Below, piece after piece: positions 45,797-55,552 of a stretch of 64,000 nucleotides of DNA (position 1 is its first letter; each line of letters opens with the position of its first letter). The stretch is taken from positions 2,604,001-2,668,000 of the forward strand of contig NC_013158.1 in assembly GCF_000023945.1 (NCBI RefSeq), written 5' to 3'. The DNA is from Halorhabdus utahensis DSM 12940. Lineage in GTDB: Archaea > Halobacteriota > Halobacteria > Halobacteriales > Haloarculaceae. The notes under the pieces were generated by a model that did no database searches, was not told where the DNA came from, and saw nothing but the letters and a program-made list of their open reading frames with translations. Both the position numbers and the translations under genes were made by a program.

Positions 45797-47608
45797 ATGG
45801 CTAGTGAACAGTCTTCAGGGAGTTTCGAGGACGTAGTGAATCGCCGCAACTTCATGCGGCTGGCAGGCGCGACCGGCGCGACCATGCTTGCCGGGTGTCA
45901 AGGTGAGGAGACAGACACGGAAACGGAGAGCGGTGGAAACGGTGACACCGAGACGGACAGCGGTGGCGACACCGACGTCTACGACGTCACGGTCGAATCC
46001 GCTGCCGCCCGTGGGATGGACCTGCTCGACTGGAACGCCCAGTTCGCCGGGTGGCCGAACATCTGGGGGCGCTGGCTCGCTTACGAGCGCTATGCCCAGT
46101 ACAACATGACGGAAAACGAGTGGATCCCCCGGCTCATCCAGGACTGGTCGGTCGACGGGACGACTGTCACCCTCAACATCCGTGAGGATCACACCTACGC
46201 GAACGGCGACCAGGTGACGGCCGACGACATCAAGGCGAACACCGTGATGAACCTCGCGACGGGGGCCGCGTTCGCGGATGTCTTCGACTCGTTCAACGCA
46301 CCTGACGACAAGACGCTCGAGATCGAGACCACAAAGGAAGTCAATCCGGATATCCTCGAGTTCACGCTCCTCTCCCAGCTCCAGCAGGCGAAGATGGCCG
46401 AGCCCTACGACGAGCTCTATCAGCGCTACTGGGAGGACGAGGAGGAGGGCGTCTCCAGCGACATTCAGGGTCGTGAGCCCAATTCGCCCGACTACGTCTC
46501 CGGGATCTTCGGGCAGCAGAGCAAGGACGACGAGCAGTACATGATGAACCGTAACCCCGAGCACCCTGACGCCGGGAACGTCAACTTCGAGCGTTACCGG
46601 TTCCCGAACTACCCGGGCAACGAGGGTAATTGGGAAGCCATGATCGGTGACGATATTGACACGATCATGAGCGCGTTTACTCCGTCGAACATCCGGGCGG
46701 AGCTTGCCGACCACTGGCAGGAATACAACTTCCCCGGCTACTGGGGTGTCGGCTACGTGTTCAACCACGACGAGGAAGCCGCGCCGCACATCTCGAAGCG
46801 ATCGGTCCGACAGGCGATCACGCACGCCATCAACCGGGAGGACGTCGTCACGGCCGCGGGCGCAGAGATCAAGGAGGCCTTCCCCACTCCGGCCGCCGTC
46901 TCCGCGAACGTCCAGGACGAGTGGCTCGACGTGGGTGGCCAGTTCCCCGCGATGCAGGGTGGCGCAGAGCAGGCCGCCGAGATCATGCAGGACGCCGGCT
47001 ACGAGAAGAACGGCAACGGCAACTGGGCCATGGACGGCGAGACCGTCACGTTCCAGGTCGTCGTCCCGAGTAGCTGGAGTGACTGGGTCACGGCGACCCA
47101 GGCTGTGGTCCCACAGCTCCAGGACGCCGGGTTCGACGCGGAGATGAACCGTGTCGACAACATCAACACGGTCGTCGGAGAAGGGAACTTCAAGATGGCG
47201 GCCCGTCCGTGGTCGCCCGGCAACGCCCGCTCCTCGCACCCGTACTTCCCACTGAACTGGGTCTTCGGGCGCGCGTACAACAACGCCCACAGCTACCCGG
47301 GTGCCGAGGCTGGCACCGAGATCGAGGTTCCGGCGATGGACGGAGACGGTACCATGTCGGTCGACGTCCAGCAGCGCCTCGACGACCTCTCGACCTCGAG
47401 CGGCGAGGAAGCCCAGTCCATCGTTCAGGAGCTCGCGTGGGTCTCCCACCAGGACCTCCCGTACCTGCCGATGATCAACAAGGTAGAGCAGTCGTGGATC
47501 AGTACGCGGCGGCTGTCGGCTCCCGAAACTGACGACCCAGCAGGCAACGTCAAGTGGCCGACGTTCTACGCCCCGCGTGTCGGAAAGATGCAGTGGCAGG
47601 GCGAGTAA
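45797..47608 (+). CDS. ABC transporter solute-binding lipoprotein, family 5 (peptide/oligosaccharide type)
   Basis: A 603-residue exported binding protein. A Tat lipoprotein signal (NRRNFMRLAGATGATMLAGC) gives Cys near residue 35, followed by an acidic Thr/Gly/Glu linker and an SBP_bac_5 domain from about 70, with VNLNIRED-type strand TVTLNIREDHTYANGD and RQAITHAINREDVV. These proteins deliver oligopeptides or, in many haloarchaea, oligosaccharides. A clear TATTTATTA box lies at 45761-45769. First gene of a four-gene importer. Confidence 0.92.
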   Translation: MASEQSSGSFEDVVNRRNFMRLAGATGATMLAGCQGEETDTETESGGNGDTETDSGGDTDVYDVTVESAAARGMDLLDWNAQFAGWPNIWGRWLAYERYAQYNMTENEWIPRLIQDWSVDGTTVTLNIREDHTYANGDQVTADDIKANTVMNLATGAAFADVFDSFNAPDDKTLEIETTKEVNPDILEFTLLSQLQQAKMAEPYDELYQRYWEDEEEGVSSDIQGREPNSPDYVSGIFGQQSKDDEQYMMNRNPEHPDAGNVNFERYRFPNYPGNEGNWEAMIGDDIDTIMSAFTPSNIRAELADHWQEYNFPGYWGVGYVFNHDEEAAPHISKRSVRQAITHAINREDVVTAAGAEIKEAFPTPAAVSANVQDEWLDVGGQFPAMQGGAEQAAEIMQDAGYEKNGNGNWAMDGETVTFQVVVPSSWSDWVTATQAVVPQLQDAGFDAEMNRVDNINTVVGEGNFKMAARPWSPGNARSSHPYFPLNWVFGRAYNNAHSYPGAEAGTEIEVPAMDGDGTMSVDVQQRLDDLSTSSGEEAQSIVQELAWVSHQDLPYLPMINKVEQSWISTRRLSAPETDDPAGNVKWPTFYAPRVGKMQWQGE

Positions 47609-47667
47609 GGCGTAATTCCGGCGCATCGACCTGATCGACCAATTATTTATCAAATTTAGAATACCCG

Positions 47668-48678
47668 ATGGTAAACTACTACGTCAAACGGACGGCGAAG
47701 GCGATTGTGACGATCTATGTCGTCATCACCCTGAGCTTCGGCCTCACCCGAATGCTTCCCGGCAATCCAGCGGACAGAATCAGAGGGCGACTCTCATCGA
47801 TAGGGTATACACAGGAACAGATCGAAATCGTCATATCCAACCTCGGATACAACCCGGATGTACCGCTCCCGCAAAAGTACCTCGACTACCTCGTTGGCTT
47901 ACACCAGGGAAGCCTGGGTTCGTCGATTCAGGTCGCGGGTGGTGGCACCCCCGTCACAGAGATCATGGCGACCCGCCTCCCGTGGACGATCCTGATCACC
48001 TTGGTCTCGATCGTCCTCTTCTTCGCGATCTCGATCACGCTCGGCGCGATCATGGCCTACCGTGAAGGGTCGCGTTTCGACACCGCCAATTCGGCGCTCG
48101 CGATCTTCGCCAGTGGGATCCCCTTCTTCGTCATGGCGATCATCCTGGTGTTCATCTTCGCGCAGACTCTCGGGTGGTTCCCGACCGGACGGCGATACTC
48201 GCTCAACGTGGACCCAGGCTTCAACCTGGCATTTCTCCACAGCGTGATCTTTCACTCGACGCTTCCGATCGCGTCGATCGTCATTTCGCGATATGGCGTT
48301 CGCGCGCTCGCGATGCGTGGAAACAGTATCTCCATTCTCGGGAAGGGCTACGTCGAGGTCGCAAAACTACGAGGTCTCCCCGACCGCATCATCGCGCTCC
48401 GGTATGTCGGCCGCAACGCCGTGTTGCCGATGTACACCGGGATGTTGCTGTCGTTCGGGTGGGTCCTCGGCGGGACGATCGTCCTCGAACAGGTGTTCAA
48501 TTACAAGGGACTCGGCTGGATGTTGTTCCAGGCGTACGACTATCGCGACTACCCCGTTTTGATGGGGGCGTTCCTGGTAATTACCCTGTCGCTAGTGGTC
48601 GGCATATTCCTGGCTGACCTCTCGTATGGGTTCGTGGATCCGCGGATCAAGACGGGTGATGAAAGTGAGTCATTCTGA
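47668..48678 (+). CDS. ABC transporter permease (DppB type)
   Basis: A 336-residue permease with six predicted helices. The N-terminal helix VTIYVVITLSFGLTRMLPG and the signature EAA-like loop (GYVEVAKLRGLPDRIIALRY) that contacts the ATPase are visible. PGNPADRIRG after helix 1 is the usual DppB start of the periplasmic loop. Placed between binding protein and second permease. Confidence 0.93.
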   Translation: MVNYYVKRTAKAIVTIYVVITLSFGLTRMLPGNPADRIRGRLSSIGYTQEQIEIVISNLGYNPDVPLPQKYLDYLVGLHQGSLGSSIQVAGGGTPVTEIMATRLPWTILITLVSIVLFFAISITLGAIMAYREGSRFDTANSALAIFASGIPFFVMAIILVFIFAQTLGWFPTGRRYSLNVDPGFNLAFLHSVIFHSTLPIASIVISRYGVRALAMRGNSISILGKGYVEVAKLRGLPDRIIALRYVGRNAVLPMYTGMLLSFGWVLGGTIVLEQVFNYKGLGWMLFQAYDYRDYPVLMGAFLVITLSLVVGIFLADLSYGFVDPRIKTGDESESF

Positions 48679-49810
48679 TTCGGAGATGTCGACGGACGAA
48701 CTGCAGTGGACCTACGACGCGGAAGACGCCGTCGAGGTAACTCTCCGCGACAAGGCCCAGGAGTTCTATCGGAACCGCATCTACGAACCGGGCATCGTCG
48801 TCCTCGACGACTGGCGGTTCATCGCCGGTGGGCTCATCCTCCTCATGTACGTCCTCGTCGCGACGATCGGCGTCTGGTTGGTTCCCTATCCCGAGATCCA
48901 TCTCACACCGGAGCTGAATCTGGCACCGGCTTTTAACTGGCATAGTCTAGTCAACATCGGCGGGTTCAACCTCGCGTACCCGACGTTCCACGATCTGTCG
49001 TACCCGCTCGGAACGACAAAGACTGGCCGATCCATCTTCGGACTCCTCGTCCACTCGACGCCGAAGATGATGATCATGGTCATCTCGGGCGGTGCCTTCG
49101 CGACCATCGTCGCGACGATCCTCGGGACAGTCGCCGGGTACAAGGGCGGCCGCGTCGACGGAGCGATCTCGATGTTCATCGACATCGCGATGACGATCCC
49201 GGGCCTCCCGCTCGTGATGGTCCTCGCACTCGCGTTCCAGGATCTGGAGGTCCTGGGGATCGGCATCGGATTCGCCCAGCTCGGTCAGCTTCCGGAGCCG
49301 CTGAACGTCCTCAGGCCGGCGACCATCGGGATGATCATCATGATCAACTACTGGGGCGGTCTCGGACGGGCCATCCGCTCGCAGGTGTTGACGCTGCGCC
49401 AGGAGAACTACGTCGAGGCGTCCCGGACGATGGGCGTCAGTACCTGGAAGATCATCCTCAAGGACGTGATCCCGAACCTGATGCCGTACATCCTGATCAA
49501 CTTCGTCAACGCGGCCCGGTTCGTGGTCTTCTCGGCCGTTGGGCTGTACTTCCTCGGCGTCCTGCCGACGGACGTCGCCAACTGGGGCGTCATGATCAGC
49601 GACGCTTACGGCCAGGGCGCGATCGCCGGGCTCAGCATCTGGAACTGGCTGTTCCCGCCAGTTTTCGCCATGTTGTTCCTGGCGCTGGGACTGATCTTGC
49701 TCTCCCAATCGCTGGACCGCGTCTTCAATCCGCGAGTCCGGACGAAACTGTCGTCGTTCGACGCCATTGATTCCGACGAGGACGACGTTGAGGAGGTTAT
49801 GAACGAATGA
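48659..49810 (+). CDS. ABC transporter permease (DppC type)
   Basis: A 383-residue permease. About 60 hydrophilic residues precede helix 1 (LILLMYVLVATIGVWLV). The coupling loop reads YVEASRTMGVSTWKIILKDV. Start at 48659 (MKVSHSDSEM) overlaps the preceding gene's end by 20 nt; an alternative ATG is at 48686 just behind it. It ends with an acidic tail, and the ATPase gene start overlaps its stop (ATGA). Confidence 0.9.
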   Translation: MKVSHSDSEMSTDELQWTYDAEDAVEVTLRDKAQEFYRNRIYEPGIVVLDDWRFIAGGLILLMYVLVATIGVWLVPYPEIHLTPELNLAPAFNWHSLVNIGGFNLAYPTFHDLSYPLGTTKTGRSIFGLLVHSTPKMMIMVISGGAFATIVATILGTVAGYKGGRVDGAISMFIDIAMTIPGLPLVMVLALAFQDLEVLGIGIGFAQLGQLPEPLNVLRPATIGMIIMINYWGGLGRAIRSQVLTLRQENYVEASRTMGVSTWKIILKDVIPNLMPYILINFVNAARFVVFSAVGLYFLGVLPTDVANWGVMISDAYGQGAIAGLSIWNWLFPPVFAMLFLALGLILLSQSLDRVFNPRVRTKLSSFDAIDSDEDDVEEVMNE

Positions 49811-52017
49811 GTATTGATAACGTGACTGCGGAGTCTGATGAACAGCCACCCGAAGTCGAGCAAGTCGAGAAGCCCGACCCGATCATGCGCCTCGACGACG
49901 TTCGGGTCACCTTCGAGATGGATCGGGGTATCTCGCGGGTCCTCGACGACATCAACATGGACATCGGCCGCGGCGAGATCGTCGGCATCGTCGGCGAGAG
50001 CGGCGCGGGCAAGTCGACACTCGTCTCGGCGATGATGGACTCAGTCGAGGAACCCGGCGTCCTCGAAGGGTCGATCGAGTATCGGCCCTCGGAGGGCGAG
50101 GCAGTCGACATCCTCGAGTTCACCGACGAACAGCTCCGGCAGTGGCGCTGGGAGGAAGTCGCGATGGTCTTCCAGGGGGCGATGGCCTCGTTCAACCCCG
50201 TCAAGCGGATCGAGGATCACTTCGTCGAGACGCTGAAGGCTCACGACCACAACGTCAAAGAGGGAATGCAGCGGGCCCGCGACCTCATCGCCGACCTCTA
50301 CATGCAGCCCGACCGCGTGCTATCGGCCTTCCCCCACGAACTTTCCGGTGGGATGCGCCAGCGCACGCTGCTTGCACTGGCGATGGTGCTCGATCCCGAG
50401 ATGTTGATCATGGACGAGCCGACCGCCGCGCTGGACCTGCTGATGCAGCGGTCGATCCTCCAGCTGCTCCGGGACCTGCAGGAAGAACACGACATCTCGA
50501 TGGTGTTCATTACCCACGACCTGGCGCTGGTGGCCAGCCTGGCCGACCGCCTGGCGGTGATGTACGCCTTCCGGATGGTCGAGGTCGGGCCCAAGGAGAA
50601 GATGCTCCGGGACCCCGGCCACCCCTACACACGGATGCTGTTGAACTCGACGCCGGATATCGACGCCCCGATCGATCAGAACCGTTCGATCGACGGGTCG
50701 AGTCCGGACCCGCTGAACGTGCCAGAAGGGTGTTCGTTCCATCCGCGGTGTCCGCTGGCCGAGGAGGCCTGTCTCGAGAGCGAGCCCGATCAGTTCTTGC
50801 TCGATGACGACCACGGGGCCGCGTGTTTCCGCTGGGAGGAGGCCCAGACGTCGATGCCGCTGGTCTACGAACAGGAGGTCGAGGACGTCGACAGTGAGGG
50901 AGCGGAAACCTCGACCAGCGCCAGACGCTCACGGGACGAAGAGCCGTTGCTCTCCGTCAACGACCTCGAGGTCCACTTCGAACAGTCACAGGGGATCATC
51001 GAGTCGCTGTTCGGCGACGACCCGAATGTCGTTCGTGCGGTCGACGGGATCAACCTCGACATCTACGAGAAGGACGTCGTCGCGCTGGTCGGCGAATCCG
51101 GCTGCGGGAAGACGACCCTCGGGAAGACGATCCTCGGACTCCAGGAGCCCACCAGCGGGTCCATCGAGTACCGTGGCGTCGACCTCGTGGAGGCCAAGAA
51201 AGGCAACGCCGAGATGTCCTGGGACGAGATCCGCAAATCGTTGCAGATCATCCATCAGGATCCGGGGAGTTCGCTCAATCCCAACCGCCGGCTGAAGTCC
51301 ATCCTGTCAGTTCCACTCAAGCAGATCCACCCCGAGATGAGTACCGGGGAGCGTCTCGACCGGATCTACACGCTGATGAACTACGTCGGCTTGACGCCGG
51401 CGACGGAGTACGGTGAACGGTACCCCCACCAGCTCAGCGGCGGAGAGAAACAGCGCGTCGCCCTGTGTCGGGCCCTGTTGATGAACCCGGATCTGATTCT
51501 CGCCGACGAGGCGATCAGCGCACTGGACGTCTCCCTGCGCGTCGAGATGATGGATCTGATGCTCGAGCTCCAGGAGGAGTTCGACACCTCGTTCCTGTTC
51601 ATCTCCCATGACCTCTCGAACGCCCGGTATCTCGCCCAGAAGTCCGGCGGCCGCATCGCCGGGATGTATCTGGGCGAGTTTGTCGAGATCGGACCTGCAG
51701 AGCAGATCACCCGCAATCCGTCCCATCCGTACACTGACGTTCTGCGATGGGGGACGCCGAATATCGACCCGGAGAAAGCCCAGATCGGGGAAATGCCGAT
51801 GCGGAAGATCGACATTCCCGACCCGATCAATCCGCCCTCTGGCTGTCGGTTCCACACGCGCTGTCCGGAGGCTCGCGAGGCCTGTATCCAGGAGAAGCCT
51901 GCCGGCCAGCAGATCGACGCTGAGGGATTCCACACCTCGAGTTGCTTCCGGGAGTACGGTGAAGACCACCCCTACTGGGACAGCGAACCGGTCACCGACG
52001 AGATGATCGACGACTGA
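49807..52017 (+). CDS. Fused double ABC ATPase (DppD-DppF in one chain)
   Basis: A 736-residue protein with two complete nucleotide-binding modules. Module 1 (about 20-340): Walker A GESGAGKST, signature LSGGMRQR, Walker B MDEPTAALD. Module 2 (about 380-720): GESGCGKTT, LSGGEKQR, and a Walker B ADEAISALD with Ala instead of the usual Pro after DE. Each ends with the oligopeptide-type Cys motif (FHPRCPLAEEAC and FHTRCPEAREAC). Dipeptide importers normally use two separate proteins, so this fusion fixes a 1:1 ratio. Confidence 0.93.
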   Translation: MSIDNVTAESDEQPPEVEQVEKPDPIMRLDDVRVTFEMDRGISRVLDDINMDIGRGEIVGIVGESGAGKSTLVSAMMDSVEEPGVLEGSIEYRPSEGEAVDILEFTDEQLRQWRWEEVAMVFQGAMASFNPVKRIEDHFVETLKAHDHNVKEGMQRARDLIADLYMQPDRVLSAFPHELSGGMRQRTLLALAMVLDPEMLIMDEPTAALDLLMQRSILQLLRDLQEEHDISMVFITHDLALVASLADRLAVMYAFRMVEVGPKEKMLRDPGHPYTRMLLNSTPDIDAPIDQNRSIDGSSPDPLNVPEGCSFHPRCPLAEEACLESEPDQFLLDDDHGAACFRWEEAQTSMPLVYEQEVEDVDSEGAETSTSARRSRDEEPLLSVNDLEVHFEQSQGIIESLFGDDPNVVRAVDGINLDIYEKDVVALVGESGCGKTTLGKTILGLQEPTSGSIEYRGVDLVEAKKGNAEMSWDEIRKSLQIIHQDPGSSLNPNRRLKSILSVPLKQIHPEMSTGERLDRIYTLMNYVGLTPATEYGERYPHQLSGGEKQRVALCRALLMNPDLILADEAISALDVSLRVEMMDLMLELQEEFDTSFLFISHDLSNARYLAQKSGGRIAGMYLGEFVEIGPAEQITRNPSHPYTDVLRWGTPNIDPEKAQIGEMPMRKIDIPDPINPPSGCRFHTRCPEAREACIQEKPAGQQIDAEGFHTSSCFREYGEDHPYWDSEPVTDEMIDD

Positions 52018-52029
52018 TTATCCGCGTTC

Positions 52030-52287
52030 TTACTCGGACCCGCTCTCCGTGCGCCATTCGCCTCGTTGACGTCTGTTTTTCGCGCAACGCCACTGCATGA
52101 ACACCGTCACGGCCAGCGCGGCGACCACCAGGATCAGATCGATCACTGCGATGATGTGTGAGGGTGAACCGCTCGTGGTGTACACGACGGAAAAGACAGT
52201 CAGGAGCAGCAGGACCAACAGGATGGCGAACAGGATCCGGAGACGTGGTGTCTGCTCGCAGACGACGGTCCAGAATTCTTCTTTCAT
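52030..52287 (-). CDS. Small membrane protein with two transmembrane helices
   Basis: An 85-residue protein. Helix 1 is about residues 16-38 (RILFAILLVLLLLTVFSVVY), helix 2 about 44-63 (HIIAVIDLILVVAALAVTVF), and the tail is basic-then-acidic. I do not recognise the family. Convergent with the ATPase gene, 12 nt apart. Confidence 0.6.
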   Translation of the reverse strand: MKEEFWTVVCEQTPRLRILFAILLVLLLLTVFSVVYTTSGSPSHIIAVIDLILVVAALAVTVFMQWRCAKNRRQRGEWRTESGSE

Positions 52288-52386
52288 ATACGTACCGAGT
52301 GCAGGCTCTCGGTGATAACAATTGGCAATCGGATTTTGGGCGCGGAAGGCTCCCCCTCGCTTTGTGTATGCTCCTCAGTCGGTTCC

Positions 52387-53154
52387 CTACACTACCACCA
52401 ACCCAAGCGCCAGTAGTCCAGCGCCGACCACGACGGGGACGATGCCGATCTTTGCCACGTCCCAGGCGACGCTGCGCTCGCGACCATCCGCGATGAGAAA
52501 CCGCCGAATTCCATCGCCAGTGACACGGACGTTTACTTCGCCACCGCGACGACCCGCTCCGCTGTCATAATGTGCCCGTCCGTAGACGTAACACTCCTCC
52601 CCGGGATCGAGCCGCCGCTCGATGAACCGCTGATCGTTCCCAGTCTTGAGTTCGGTTACGCCCAGATCGATGGTTCCGTCCTGTGCGGCGACGTTTGGAT
52701 TCCCGGAGACAAACTCTGCGAGTCGATCCGGCAAGGCCGTTCCGCCTGGAACCTCGACTGTCTGTTCCTCCAGATGCCGAACCGAGCCGGCCGGTTCGAC
52801 GCGACAGCTCGCGGTGTCGTCGGCGAGTCGGAACGGTCCCCCGAGCAGCCCTTCGTCGAGCGTCTTCCAGTACGTGTTTGTCCCCTTGCCCGCACTGGTC
52901 GTCCGACGTTCCTGTACTTCCCATTCACAGATAAGGCTCCGAGAGCCGGAGATCGGCGATTCAACTGTCCCCTCGTCCGGTTCGGCGACGCCCTGGACTT
53001 CGACGGGCCCGAGTTCGTTCGGGAGTTCATAGACTGCGAGGGGTTCGCCCCGATAGATCTGCCACGCGAACCACAGCTCTCGGGTGCCGAGCGCGAGAAG
53101 GGCCACGCCAGCGACGGCGAGACCGCCGGCGAACAGGAGGGCTCCTGATACCAT
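52387..53154 (-). CDS. GIDE-domain membrane protein
   Basis: A 255-residue protein with helix 1 (about 5-22) and a C-terminal helix (about 236-254) bracketing a soluble beta-rich domain. The region around GPVEVQGVAEPDEGTV, CEWEVQERRT and a closing ALPDRLAEFV resembles the GIDE domain of the human mitochondrial ubiquitin ligase MUL1. No RING domain is present, so ligase activity is not expected. It may bind a membrane partner. Confidence 0.72.
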   Translation of the reverse strand: MVSGALLFAGGLAVAGVALLALGTRELWFAWQIYRGEPLAVYELPNELGPVEVQGVAEPDEGTVESPISGSRSLICEWEVQERRTTSAGKGTNTYWKTLDEGLLGGPFRLADDTASCRVEPAGSVRHLEEQTVEVPGGTALPDRLAEFVSGNPNVAAQDGTIDLGVTELKTGNDQRFIERRLDPGEECYVYGRAHYDSGAGRRGGEVNVRVTGDGIRRFLIADGRERSVAWDVAKIGIVPVVVGAGLLALGLVVV

Positions 53155-53273
53155 GCCCCGGATTTCTCAGGCCTGTCGAATCAACGTTGTGCTGTCCGGC
53201 ACGCAACGGGAGTGACGACAGTCGGATTGCCAGCGGGCTGAACCTTAATATTCGTGCTGTCCTGCGTTACCGT

Positions 53274-53447
53274 ATGGAAGACGAAGCCTGGCGCTCGATC
53301 GACGTGATTCACAACAACAAAGGTGAGCCACACGTCCTCCAACAGAAGGTAAAAGTGTTCACTGCTGGGGTCACCGAGGAGTCAAGCGGCTATACGAAGC
53401 CGACCGTGGACCATCGGCTAGTTCCACTCGCCGAGGTCACGAAGTGA
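53274..53447 (+). CDS. Small conserved-looking haloarchaeal protein
   Basis: A 57-residue protein (start MEDEAWRSID). A TTAATATTC box about 27 nt upstream supports this start over one at 53187. No motif beyond its acidic/basic balance is seen. Confidence 0.55.
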   Translation: MEDEAWRSIDVIHNNKGEPHVLQQKVKVFTAGVTEESSGYTKPTVDHRLVPLAEVTK

Positions 53448-53515
53448 TCCTCACGACGAGCCAGCGGCTACGTGGTGTAATAGTGTATTAGGAAAACGCG
53501 AGTCGCGTCGAAGCC

Positions 53516-53710
53516 TTACTGGCGGACGACGTTGGTCGCGCGGGGGCCCTTCTCGGCCTGTTCGATGTCGAATTCGACTTCCTGTCCTTCCTCGAGGTCC
53601 GGGCCGCCGACGTCTTCCATGTGGAAGAATACGTCTTCGTCCGCATCCTCAGTCTCGATGAAACCGTAACCGCCAGTGTCGTTGAAGAAATCGACCGTAC
53701 CAGTTGCCAT
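53516..53710 (-). CDS. cspA: Cold-shock domain protein (CspA family)
   Basis: A 64-residue single-stranded nucleic acid-binding OB-fold protein. The RNP1-like motif reads GGYGFIETED and RNP2-like VFFHMEDV. The usual start MATGTVDFFND is present. RNA chaperone at low temperature in bacteria; common in haloarchaea. Monocistronic. Confidence 0.95.
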   Translation of the reverse strand: MATGTVDFFNDTGGYGFIETEDADEDVFFHMEDVGGPDLEEGQEVEFDIEQAEKGPRATNVVRQ

Positions 53711-54019
53711 TGCATTTCTACCAATGAGAGTCGGATGTATAAGGCTTCCGAGGGATGGCGTACCACGGGTGTGAAGGCCTCTCGTGACCCGTCTCTATAC
53801 GCTATAGTGGGTCATTTCGGACCACCTTCGATGGCCGGCTGAGTCAAACCGGGCAGCGGGTTCTCGATACGAAACTGTGGGGTCGCCGCCGAAGGGGGCA
53901 CACCCCGGCTATACAGTGCTCCCGAGCCCTATTTCTCGTCAGTTGTGTTGGGTGCGATCTACGCAGCGCAATATCGCTCCTAGATACCTACAAGGCCACT
54001 CGCGCCGCCCTGCTCAGTA

Positions 54020-54262
54020 ATGCCAACGATCGATCACTGTGTGGTGACGGCTGTCGATTCGCGGCTGGTGTATGGGCGTGTGCACGAGGCCGCCCCGGGG
54101 CGCGACGATGGAGCCACTCGCGTGTGCTTTCGGCGTAGCGACAATGTCTTGGTTCGGGAGGGCGAGGCCATCTCGATCGAATACCGGTACGAGCGACCCG
54201 GCGAAGACCGTTTGCCGACGCTGTTGGTTGACGTCACTTCTGTCTGGAGCGCCGTTGCGTGA
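54020..54262 (+). CDS. Small protein of unknown function
   Basis: An 80-residue beta-rich acidic protein (ends DVTSVWSAVA). Its last 29 nt overlap the 3' end of the convergent UbiA fusion gene, which is rare but possible. A coding bias like the neighbours and a clear ATG support it. No family recognised. Confidence 0.55.
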   Translation: MPTIDHCVVTAVDSRLVYGRVHEAAPGRDDGATRVCFRRSDNVLVREGEAISIEYRYERPGEDRLPTLLVDVTSVWSAVA

Positions 54263-55415
54263 GCGTCTCGTGGATGCCGAGTACCAGTGCGGGAACGACG
54301 AGCATGAACAGGTGCTCCTCGATCGGGATGGCGAGCAGGTCGACCCCAGTCCGCAGTTCGATGGCGAAGACACCCACCTCGAGGGTGTACCAGTCCCAGA
54401 CGTACGCCAGTGGGTAGAGGACAACGATCGTCCGTGCTGCCCGCGTGAGTGCCTCGGCCCGGACGAGCAACGTCAGCGCGAGCGCGCCGAACGCGACCTC
54501 CGTCGCGAGGTAGGTGTAGGGACCGAGCACGCCGATGTCGACGGGCAGCGGACCGGTCATCGGTCGATACCAAAGCGCGATCAACAGGAGGGCGAGGAAG
54601 ACGTACGCCCCGCGGACAAGCAACATCGTGGCCAGTCGTGGCTCGGCCCGCCGTCCAACCGCGGCCACCGCGCCGAACGCGAAGACGGCCAGTACCGTCC
54701 CCGTCGGAAACACACCGACGGCGGCCAGGACGGCTACCCCAGCGAGCCCGACAGCGAGCAGCCCCTCCGCCAGTTGGCGCGCTCGACGCGGCCCCAGGAC
54801 GACGGCGACCGTTCGCTTTCCGATCGAGCGGTCGTACGTCAGATCCTGGGCGTCGTCGATGATCTTGATCCCCAGGAGGACGGCGAGCAACACGCCAGCC
54901 AGTCCGAGGACAGTCGGGGTCACCGTGCCGGCCCCGGCGACGTACGCACCCACCAGCGACAGCGCGATCCCGGCCGGATAGCCCCCGGTCGCCGTGACCG
55001 GATTCGTATCCAGTTGCGGCGCGTGGAAGTACCCGAGCGCCCACGTCGGTGCGGTCAGCGCGGCGGCTTCCGGCCCACCAGTCAGGGCGACGCCGGTCAG
55101 CGCCACCGCGAAGAGGGTCCCGGCACCGGCCAGTGCAATCCGACAGCCACCCACCGACAGCGGATGATCCTCGTCCTCGCTCCGGACGAAGAAGTCGACG
55201 TAGCCATCCTTGACGTGGGCGGTGTAGACCGCTGCGAAGATCGCTATTGCGTGGGCCGCGACGACTGTGGGAGTGAACGATCCCGTCGCTCTGGCAGCGA
55301 GTAGTGAGCCCGTCAATGAGACGGCCACCGGCGGCAGCATGAACACCGGATGGACCTGGGACACCAGCGCACGGACTGCCGCCGCTGGACCGGGACGGTG
55401 ACGGGCGATCGACAT
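54234..55415 (-). CDS. UbiA prenyltransferase fused to a lycopene cyclase domain
   Basis: A 393-residue polytopic membrane protein. Residues 1-280 form a UbiA-type prenyltransferase with two Asp motifs, HVKDGYVDFF near residue 70 and IDDAQDLTYDRSIGKR near 190. From about 290 on comes a carotenoid cyclase-type domain, with YLATEVAFG, YVWDWYTLEVGVF and the motif IPIEEHLFMLVVPAL. Haloarchaea use UbiA-type lycopene elongase and CarR-type cyclase to make bacterioruberin and beta-carotene, normally as separate proteins. The exact reaction of the fusion is unknown. Confidence 0.8.
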   Translation of the reverse strand: MSIARHRPGPAAAVRALVSQVHPVFMLPPVAVSLTGSLLAARATGSFTPTVVAAHAIAIFAAVYTAHVKDGYVDFFVRSEDEDHPLSVGGCRIALAGAGTLFAVALTGVALTGGPEAAALTAPTWALGYFHAPQLDTNPVTATGGYPAGIALSLVGAYVAGAGTVTPTVLGLAGVLLAVLLGIKIIDDAQDLTYDRSIGKRTVAVVLGPRRARQLAEGLLAVGLAGVAVLAAVGVFPTGTVLAVFAFGAVAAVGRRAEPRLATMLLVRGAYVFLALLLIALWYRPMTGPLPVDIGVLGPYTYLATEVAFGALALTLLVRAEALTRAARTIVVLYPLAYVWDWYTLEVGVFAIELRTGVDLLAIPIEEHLFMLVVPALVLGIHETLTQRRSRQK

Positions 55416-55552
55416 ACCTGTTCCTCGGTATCGATCCGCATAGTCGTGTCGCCGCGTTCAAGTGTTGCTGCGGAACCGGTGGTTCACCCACCGTCGGCTC
55501 CGACACTGGTCTCGGCCCCGGTGTCCAAGTAGATCCGGCCCGATGGACGGCC

